Shown piece by piece: positions 22,067-28,264 of a stretch of DNA of 32,206 bases. Numbering within the stretch: the stretch's first letter is position 1; every line of letters starts with the position of its first letter. Source of the stretch: Planctomycetota bacterium (GTDB taxonomy: Bacteria > Planctomycetota > Planctomycetia > Gemmatales > Gemmataceae); the NCBI GenBank assembly GCA_021325115.1, contig JAJPHU010000205.1:1-32206 (forward strand), in the 5' to 3' direction. Made by a program: the position numbers and the translations under genes. Under the pieces are notes generated by a model. That model was not told where the DNA came from, made no database searches, and worked only from the letters and a program-made list of their open reading frames with translations.

Positions 22067-22957
22067 TCACGTCGCGTATAACCAATTCTTGCGGTTGAGA
22101 TACACTGACGGGACCAGCAAAAGCAATATCCCTAGCCCGATGGTTCCAGCTGTCGCCGTCGCTAACACGGCATCGAGCAAGATTAGCGCCATAAGAGAGC
22201 GTTTTATGGAACTTTGCACCTGAGATGGTACAGGATTACCGATAGCATGCACGATTGGCACTCCTACCCAGAAACCTAGGCCGACGAGCAGATACGGGAA
22301 CAAAAACGAACTGTGTTGTCCCTCTGGCAGAAACGCTGGCAGCGGCAAAGCCAACAGCAAACTGACGAGCATCACCGCCGCCGCGCTGCACAGAGCGTTC
22401 TGATTGCTCCTCTGTCGCGCCTCCGTACGCGCGAACCAGGTCACCCCGACGATGTACAAGCCGACGATCAGCGCCAGATGCGCCCCGCGCGGCCACAAGA
22501 GCGAACCACAAGCTGAGATACCGAGCAACACATTCAGAAAGCGGCATGTCCCCATCGTCAGTGGTCCAGCCCACGTGTGCTTGAGCCAGCCATCATACGC
22601 CACAATTGCGGCCGCAAGACAAACGGCGAGGAACAGCGATGTCCTCCCTGCCAACCATGCCAGCAGCACACCGGCTGCGAGCAACCCCGCACCGAGCTGC
22701 GCCGCCTGGCGCAGCGAGATACGGCCAGATGGCAAAGGGCGAAAGGGACGCTCGCGAGCATCTTGTTCGCAATCGAAGTAATCGTTCCACACCATGCCAG
22801 CTGAATAGAGACATGCCGACGCCAGCAACAGTACAACGAATGCGCGGCTATGCTGCGGCAATGCGTGAGATGCCAAGACGCCCAAGCAAATGTCAGCGAG
22901 AGCGGTCGGCAGGTTTGGCAGACGCACAAGCTGAGCGTAGGCGCGGAGATCGATCAT
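22067..22957 (-). CDS. UbiA-superfamily prenyltransferase, EboC-like
   Basis: The protein has 296 residues. ATG 22957 overlaps the upstream TGA as ATGA, so translation is coupled. The first Asp motif is NDYFDCEQD (Asn58, Asp59, Asp62, Asp66), followed by RPFRPLPSGRIS. The second conserved loop is YDGWLKHTWAGPLTMG with CRFLN. Eight or nine hydrophobic spans follow the UbiA pattern. Such enzymes attach a prenyl chain to an aromatic or polar acceptor in the membrane. The RPxRPLPSGR and YDxWLKH blocks are reminiscent of EboC of the ebo cluster, which is inferred to act in transport or processing of secreted metabolites. The acceptor is unknown. Neighbouring inositol-phosphate synthase raises the possibility of an inositol-derived acceptor. 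Confidence 0.88.
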   Translation of the reverse strand: MIDLRAYAQLVRLPNLPTALADICLGVLASHALPQHSRAFVVLLLASACLYSAGMVWNDYFDCEQDARERPFRPLPSGRISLRQAAQLGAGLLAAGVLLAWLAGRTSLFLAVCLAAAIVAYDGWLKHTWAGPLTMGTCRFLNVLLGISACGSLLWPRGAHLALIVGLYIVGVTWFARTEARQRSNQNALCSAAAVMLVSLLLALPLPAFLPEGQHSSFLFPYLLVGLGFWVGVPIVHAIGNPVPSQVQSSIKRSLMALILLDAVLATATAGTIGLGILLLLVPSVYLNRKNWLYAT

Positions 22958-23799
22958 AAGCTGGCCAGAATGTTCTGAATGTAGTGGCGAGCACGGCGGG
23001 CTGCATCGTCAGGGTTTTCGATATAAGGATACAACTCGATCGTCACCCACCCCGGATAGTTGATCGCTCTAATTGCCCGCAGCGTGGCAGCGAAGTCGAT
23101 GGCTCCCTCGCCGGGAACCAGGTGATGATGGACGCGCGTGGCGGCGATATCCTCCAGATGAATGTGACGGATGTGCTGGGCCAGACGCGGTAGGGCAGCG
23201 GCTGGCTCGTCGCCGACGCAGTAAGCGTGGCCGATGTCGAAATTCAGCCCTACCGCTGGCGAATCGATATGCTGCCGGAATTCAAGGTATTGGTCCATCT
23301 TCTCGATGAGCAGCCCCGGCTCCGGCTCGATGAGCAACAGTACACCTTCTTTCTCGGCATATTCGACGACCGGCTTGATTTCTTCGACGAACAGCGCCAA
23401 CGCCTTCGCCCATGATGCGCCCGGCTCGACGGGGCCGCCCGGCTCCGTAGTGATGCAGGAAGCCCCTAATTCGCGTGCCAGACTCAGGCAGCGCTTGGTG
23501 TGCTCGATGCGGATGCGGCGGTAATGCGGGTCCGGCTCGATCCATGAGGGATGCCAATAGCGCTGCCGCGGATCGTTGATGGCGTGCATCATAAAGGCAT
23601 TGACGTTGGAGATAGCCAGGCTATTTTTCTGGAGAGCAGCGCGGATGGCTTGTTTTTGCTCCTCGAGCAAGAAGGCCGGCCAGGCATGTGGTACATCGGC
23701 CATGATCTCGACACCCTGGTAGCCGATGGCGGCCAGACGCTGTACTGCCTCGGCGAAAGAATATTTCAGATACGCATTGGTGCTAAAAGCGAGCTTCAC
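22954..23799 (-). CDS. Sugar phosphate isomerase/epimerase-like TIM-barrel protein
   Basis: The protein has 281 residues from GTG 23799, with GAGAGG 8 nt upstream. The xylose-isomerase-like barrel is seen in FSTNAYLKYSFAEAVQRL at the N-terminus, then GYQGVEIMAD, LLIEPEPGL (metal Glu), LNFDIGHAY, IRHIHLEDI (metal His) and GWVTIELYPY (final Glu). These match the divalent-metal site of the AP endonuclease 2/xylose isomerase fold. It overlaps UbiA by 4 bp and follows inositol-phosphate synthase, so it probably acts on an inositol or sugar-phosphate derivative in the same pathway. EboE shares this fold but is usually longer, so the assignment is left open. Confidence 0.85.
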   Translation of the reverse strand: MKLAFSTNAYLKYSFAEAVQRLAAIGYQGVEIMADVPHAWPAFLLEEQKQAIRAALQKNSLAISNVNAFMMHAINDPRQRYWHPSWIEPDPHYRRIRIEHTKRCLSLARELGASCITTEPGGPVEPGASWAKALALFVEEIKPVVEYAEKEGVLLLIEPEPGLLIEKMDQYLEFRQHIDSPAVGLNFDIGHAYCVGDEPAAALPRLAQHIRHIHLEDIAATRVHHHLVPGEGAIDFAATLRAIRAINYPGWVTIELYPYIENPDDAARRARHYIQNILASL

Positions 23800-23818
23800 G
23801 TCGGATGCCTCTCAACCA

Positions 23819-23944
23819 AACTGCCCGGACGACAAGAACGCCATGCAGAGACACGAGAGAAGAGAATAAAAGTAAAAAGAAGAAAATGCTTTGATTTTTA
23901 TTTTTCTCTCTTCTTTTCTTGGCATCCTTGGCGTCCTGGCAGTT
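23819..23944. repeat. Long imperfect palindromic element between inositol-phosphate synthase and the TIM-barrel gene
   Basis: AACTGCCCGGACGACAAG from 23819 is matched in reverse complement at 23927-23944 (AACTGCCAGGACGCCAAG), with purine-rich inner arms meeting in an AT-rich centre. The outer end abuts the stop of the inositol-phosphate synthase gene. A related element lies at 30984-31132. Confidence 0.7.
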
Positions 23945-25152
23945 CAACACTGTGTGACATACTCTTCGACATACTCTTCAAGCATGGCGAATTGTTTGAA
24001 GAAATCATGCTCTTGCACGCCCATCGGGTTTTTGAAGAAGCAGGCCAGGTGCCGTAGTACGCCGACTTCGCCGCGGCGTTGGGAGAACAACGCCAGCCGG
24101 GCCAGGTCTAACACCAAGGGGCCGGCCAAGATCGAATCGCAGCCCTGCCAGATGAATTGCAACGTCATTTTGGTACCGAGGAATCCCTTGAAATGAATGT
24201 GGTTCCAGGCCGTTTTCCAGTCGTCCAGCGAATCGATGTACTCGATGCTGACCAGCGTTTGCGGTTTGTAGCCGACGATGGACGAAATGACCTGGTCCTT
24301 GGTGCGGATTTTGGACGCCTTGTTGGCCGGATCGTCAAGGACTTGACCGTCGCGGTTGCCGAAGATGTTATGACCGACCCAGCTGAGCAACTGCCAGTTG
24401 CGCCGGACGAACATCGGCGCCAGCACGCTTTTCATAAGGGTTTCGCCAGTTTTGCCGTCTTGGCCGCCAAGGACAGTGCGGCGCTGTTGTGCCAATTCGA
24501 CAAGCGCCGGCAGCGAGGCGCCAAGCGAGGGGGTGAAGTTGATATAGGGCAAACCGAGATCAAGAGCAGCCCAGGCATAGAGCGACGACGTCGGCAGCGG
24601 TGGCGGGCGGCGCTCCAGGGCTGGCGTTAGCCTCTCCAGCGATTCGTGTATAGGGCCGATCTCAAAAGGCGCTTCCGTCGAGGAAACATTGACAACGACA
24701 ACTTGCTCCAATTTGTTGCGCTCGCGGAAATCGCGCAAATCGTTCTGGATGCGCTCGATGGCACTGCGGGCTGTGTCGCTGTTTGGCAGATCGCTTCGAT
24801 CGGCGAGGCGGGCGATGGTTGAGCCGCTGCCCAGCAGAATACCGGGCCGAAGGTTGGACTCCCAACGTTCCAGATCTTCTTGACAAGCATCGGCAATGGC
24901 TGGCTCGAAGATATTGGAGCGTTTCTGCAACTCGCGCACGGTCTGGCGGAAGCCGGCCCGGCGAATCTCATGGCCGCCAACAACAAATTGGGTCGGCTCA
25001 TCGAGGGACAACGGTTCAAAGAGCGGCAAAGCGGTCACCAGGGAGGTGCTGTCGCTGACGCCGCGGCTCAGGGCGGCCAGGCCGAGCGCGGCGGTGGCGC
25101 CTACGCCGCCACAGGCGCCGATCAACCACAATCCAACACGTCGTGTAGTCAT
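23944..25152 (-). CDS. ino1: myo-inositol-1(3)-phosphate synthase
   Basis: The protein has 402 residues from ATG 25152. A TTG at 25164 is possible, and neither has a clear ribosome site. The NAD-binding loop is IGACGGVGATAALG. The hallmark block is GGQDGKTGETLMKSVLAP, then SWVGHNIFGNRDG, LDDPANKASKIRTKDQ (catalytic Lys region) and HIHFKGFLGTKMTLQF. The enzyme converts glucose-6-phosphate to inositol-3-phosphate (EC 5.5.1.4) using NAD internally. The length fits the bacterial/archaeal class rather than the longer eukaryotic form. The C-terminus carries a 12-bp tandem duplication (EEYVEEYV, 23956-23979), and its stop codon touches a palindromic repeat. It heads the inositol/TIM-barrel/UbiA run and is divergent from ribBA. 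Confidence 0.93.
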   Translation of the reverse strand: MTTRRVGLWLIGACGGVGATAALGLAALSRGVSDSTSLVTALPLFEPLSLDEPTQFVVGGHEIRRAGFRQTVRELQKRSNIFEPAIADACQEDLERWESNLRPGILLGSGSTIARLADRSDLPNSDTARSAIERIQNDLRDFRERNKLEQVVVVNVSSTEAPFEIGPIHESLERLTPALERRPPPLPTSSLYAWAALDLGLPYINFTPSLGASLPALVELAQQRRTVLGGQDGKTGETLMKSVLAPMFVRRNWQLLSWVGHNIFGNRDGQVLDDPANKASKIRTKDQVISSIVGYKPQTLVSIEYIDSLDDWKTAWNHIHFKGFLGTKMTLQFIWQGCDSILAGPLVLDLARLALFSQRRGEVGVLRHLACFFKNPMGVQEHDFFKQFAMLEEYVEEYVTQC

Positions 25153-25266
25153 GAAGTTCTGCAACGGAAGGCAGGAGGTCGTTAAGCAAAAGTCAATCTG
25201 TTCTCATTGTCTTACTTCCGGCCCTCACGGTCAAGCACGAGCGATGTAGAATATGCACCAGGAAAC

Positions 25267-25296
25267 GATTTCTCGTTTCGTGCGCAATGAGAAATC
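25267..25296 (+). other. Small stem-loop in the ribBA leader
   Basis: GATTTCTC (25267-25274) pairs with GAGAAATC (25289-25296) around a 14-nt loop, about 33 bp before ATG 25330. The leader (25153-25329) does not show the conserved core of an FMN riboswitch. Confidence 0.35.
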
Positions 25297-25329
25297 ATTC
25301 CCACTTATTTCAAAAGAAGAGAAACAAGC

Positions 25330-26586
25330 ATGTCTACTATGCAAGAAGGGTTCTGCACCATCGAAGAAGCGTTGGAGGAGCTGCGCCAGGGACGCATGAT
25401 TATTCTTGTCGATGACGAATATCGCGAGAATGAGGGGGACCTGGTGATTGCGGCCGAGAAAGTGACGCCGGAAGCCATCAACTTTATGGTCCGCAACGGC
25501 TGCGGCATTCTCGGTCTGGCCCTGTCGCAAGAGATTTGCGATCGTCTCGGCCTGGAGCCGCTGCCAGGCCGCAACGTCGACCCGCAGGCGACACCGTGGA
25601 CACCGCATATCGATGCCCGCACCGGCATCACTACCGGCACTTCCGCCTTTGACCGCGCCCGCACCATCCAGGTAGCCATCGACGACCACTCGACTGCCGC
25701 CGACCTCGTTGTTGGCAAGGGACATGTTCCCGGCTTGCGGGCGCGCAAGGGTGGCGTTCTCGTCCGCGCCGGCCACACGGAAGGTAGCGTCGATCTGGCC
25801 CGCTTGGCCGGACTGAAGGAAGCCGCCGTCATCTGCGAGATTATGACGCCGGAGGGCCGCATGGCACGGCTGCCCGATTTAATGGAGTTTAGCCGTAAAC
25901 ACAATCTGAAAATATGTACAATTGAAGATCTGATTAAATATCGCCGGCAACGTGAGCGGCTCATTCACCGCGAATTATCACTCAAACTGCCGACACGCTT
26001 CGGCGACTTCGATTTGATCGCCTACACTTCGGTAGTCGATCCCGAGCCGCATTTGGCCCTATGTATAGGCGGTATTGGTGTCGAAGTAGGCGGCGTGGTG
26101 CCGGTGCATGAGGAGCCGGTACTGGTGCGTATCCATAGCCAGTGTTTGACCGGCGACATTTTCGAGAGCAAATTGTGTGATTGCGGCGCACAGCTGCACC
26201 AGGCCATGAAACAAGTGGCCGAGGCTGGCAAGGGCGCCATCCTGTACATGCGCCAGGAGGGACGCGGCATCGGCTTGTTATCGAAGCTGCAAGCGTATAA
26301 GCTCCAGCAGGAAGAGGGATTGGATACCGTAGAGGCCAATCAGCGCCTCGGCTTCAGCGCGGACCTGCGCCATTACGGCATCGGCGCTCAGATTCTGCTC
26401 GACCTGGGGATTCGCCAGATTCGCCTGTTGACGAATAATCCCAAGAAAGTGGTCGGCGTCGATGGCTATGGCCTGCACATTGTCGAGCGCGTACCGATCC
26501 AGATCACGCCCAATCAGAACAATCGCCGCTATCTGCAAACCAAGAAAGACAAGCTCGGTCACCTGCTCGATGAGATGGAGCAGTGA
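25330..26586 (+). CDS. ribBA: Bifunctional 3,4-dihydroxy-2-butanone-4-phosphate synthase / GTP cyclohydrolase II
   Basis: The protein has 418 residues from ATG 25330, with a weak GAAGAGA site. The RibB part (residues about 1-205) has DDEYRENEGDL for substrate and metal binding and HTEGSVDLARLAG. The RibA part (about 215-405) has the zinc segment HSQCLTGDIFESKLCDCG, then MRQEGRGIGL and LLTNNPKKVVGVDGYGL. Together the two activities supply both precursors of riboflavin in the cytoplasm. It stands alone here with no other rib gene. It is divergent from the inositol-phosphate synthase gene and 277 bp before the ExbB-like operon. Confidence 0.96.
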   Translation: MSTMQEGFCTIEEALEELRQGRMIILVDDEYRENEGDLVIAAEKVTPEAINFMVRNGCGILGLALSQEICDRLGLEPLPGRNVDPQATPWTPHIDARTGITTGTSAFDRARTIQVAIDDHSTAADLVVGKGHVPGLRARKGGVLVRAGHTEGSVDLARLAGLKEAAVICEIMTPEGRMARLPDLMEFSRKHNLKICTIEDLIKYRRQRERLIHRELSLKLPTRFGDFDLIAYTSVVDPEPHLALCIGGIGVEVGGVVPVHEEPVLVRIHSQCLTGDIFESKLCDCGAQLHQAMKQVAEAGKGAILYMRQEGRGIGLLSKLQAYKLQQEEGLDTVEANQRLGFSADLRHYGIGAQILLDLGIRQIRLLTNNPKKVVGVDGYGLHIVERVPIQITPNQNNRRYLQTKKDKLGHLLDEMEQ

Positions 26587-26602
26587 AAGGGGCCAGGTTA
26601 GC

Positions 26603-26761
26603 TCAAGCACTATGTTTCCGCGCGATGAGAGCACGAACTTCCGGCACCTGTTCCGTAGGCGCGGCTATCATGGTGATGCCTTCTGCTTCCCGTGCTGCCT
26701 CGATTTCGGCGAGTCGTTTCTCTTCCCGCTTGCACAGTCTCCCCAAAGTACCAAACTGCAA
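26603..26761 (-). CDS. Possible small protein between ribBA and the ExbB-like gene
   Basis: A 52-residue minus-strand reading frame starts at TTG 26761 (the frame is open to 26992, antisense to the next gene). The sequence looks protein-like: CKREEKRLAEIEAAREAEG, then a hydrophobic TMIAAP and VPEVRALIARKHSA. There is no Shine-Dalgarno site and no recognised family. It may be a small gene, the remnant of one, or chance. Confidence 0.25.
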   Translation of the reverse strand: MQFGTLGRLCKREEKRLAEIEAAREAEGITMIAAPTEQVPEVRALIARKHSA

Positions 26762-26863
26762 GCGGCGAAGCTGTCTAGCACCCGCTCGCGAAATCGTTAC
26801 AATCCCTGCCCGCCCACGGACGATGTTCCGTACAGACCGTCTCTCAAAGATCGAGGCGCCATC

Positions 26864-28264
26864 ATGAAATTTGCTAAACCGGCTTCCGTCGATGCCGTTC
26901 GCCGGCCCAGTACCAATCTCGCCGCCTTCGTCGTCGGCGTGCCGCTGGCTGTGATTCTGCTGTTTCTCTTCCATAAAGGACCACTGCATCATACGGTCCT
27001 GTATCGCTACATCGAACGGCCCGTTGAGGGCGTCGAACTAATTTTATTTTGCTGCGCTATCAGTGCCCTGGGGGCGAAGTTTTGGCAAAGCCTCCTGGAA
27101 CGCCGCGCTTTCCAGGTCGAGATCCTGCCGCCCTGGAACGGTAAGCCGGTGCCGGTCGGCGAAGCGGCCAATCTGCGGGCCGGTCTGCACCGTTTGCCGC
27201 AACGCCTGCAAAACACCTTCCTTGTACAGCGTATCCGAGCGATTCTCGATTTCCTCTGCCAGCGTGGTTCCGCTACAGAATTGGACGATCAGATGCGCGC
27301 TCTGCTCGACAGCGACGTGGTAGTAATGGAAGGCAGTTACGCACTAACCAGATTTATCACATGGGCGATCCCCATTCTCGGTTTCCTTGGCACCGTGCTA
27401 GGCATCACCGACGCCATCTCCGGGGCGACGCCAGAAGTGCTGGAAAAAAACCTCAGCCAGGTGACGGACGGCCTATCTTACGCTTTTGACGCCACGGCGC
27501 TGGCCCTTAGTTTGACCATGATAACCATGTTTTGCAGCTTTCTCGTCGAGCGGCGCGAGCAGAGCATCCTCGAAGCGGTGGATCACGAAGTGGAGCGACA
27601 GCTGGCCCATCGCTTTTTGCGCCTTGCCGGCGATAGCGGACCGTTCGTCGAAGCACTGCGCCAGAATACGCAAGTATTGCTCGACGCCACGGGGCAGCTG
27701 GTTGAGCGCCAGGCCGAGGTATGGGCGCGGGCGTTGACGGAGAACGAACGGCGAATGCACGAGGCATCCGCCCGGCAGCAGGAACAGATGGCCGGAGCGT
27801 TGGAGGCGGCGCTAAAAAACACATTGCAAACACATTCGCAACTATTGGCAGGACTGGAAAAACAGGCCGTGGAGCAAAGCACGCGGTTGTTCGAGCAGCT
27901 GGGAGCTCTGGCGAGTGTGGTGCGCGAACAGGGGCGCGATCAACAGGCGGCATTGGCGCGAGTGAGTGAAGGATTGGCAGCGCAGGTGGAAGCGCTGGCT
28001 GGTTTGCAGCAGGGCGAGCAGCGTTTGCTGCATTTGCAAGCGAGCTTGCAGCAGAACCTGGCGGCCCTGACCGGGGCCGGCATGTTTGAGCAAACTCTGC
28101 ATACCTTGACGGCGGCCATCCATCTGCTGACGGCGCGAGCCAGCGCCACTTCTGAGTCCCGAGTCCTGAGTGCGGAGCCATCAGATGCCAGACTCAGGAC
28201 TCAAAGTTCAGAACTCAGAACTGGTACAGGGCCGCCACGCCTTCATCCAGGAAAAGCGGCATGA
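26864..28264 (+). CDS. MotA/TolQ/ExbB-type proton channel protein with long coiled-coil tail
   Basis: The protein has 466 residues from ATG 26864, with GAGG 7 nt upstream. The upstream open frame overlaps ribBA and is rejected. Four membrane spans are seen at about 19-38, 55-74, 163-186 and 210-230. The third carries ILGFLGTVLGITDAISG and the fourth follows FDATALALSLT, both diagnostic of the ExbB/TolQ pore. Residues about 235-430 are Gln/Glu/Ala-rich coiled coil. The last 35 residues (SESRVLSAEPSDARLRTQSS) come from a repeat at 28150-28222. Family members form pentamers around two ExbD/TolR/MotB subunits and turn ion flow into motion. The next gene overlaps by ATGA. The long tail resembles ZorA in architecture only. 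Confidence 0.88.
   Translation: MKFAKPASVDAVRRPSTNLAAFVVGVPLAVILLFLFHKGPLHHTVLYRYIERPVEGVELILFCCAISALGAKFWQSLLERRAFQVEILPPWNGKPVPVGEAANLRAGLHRLPQRLQNTFLVQRIRAILDFLCQRGSATELDDQMRALLDSDVVVMEGSYALTRFITWAIPILGFLGTVLGITDAISGATPEVLEKNLSQVTDGLSYAFDATALALSLTMITMFCSFLVERREQSILEAVDHEVERQLAHRFLRLAGDSGPFVEALRQNTQVLLDATGQLVERQAEVWARALTENERRMHEASARQQEQMAGALEAALKNTLQTHSQLLAGLEKQAVEQSTRLFEQLGALASVVREQGRDQQAALARVSEGLAAQVEALAGLQQGEQRLLHLQASLQQNLAALTGAGMFEQTLHTLTAAIHLLTARASATSESRVLSAEPSDARLRTQSSELRTGTGPPRLHPGKAA
28150..28222. repeat. GAGTCCTGAGT-type imperfect palindrome at the end of the ExbB-like gene
   Basis: TTCTGAGTCCCGAGTCCTGA at about 28150 is partly repeated in reverse complement at about 28190-28220 (ACTCAGGACTCA, GAACTCAGAA). 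It is translated in frame into the C-terminus of the channel protein. Confidence 0.55.

Noticed and set aside
25153-25329. FMN riboswitch upstream of ribBA
   Set aside because: The conserved FMN-element core was not found. Only an 8-bp stem is present.
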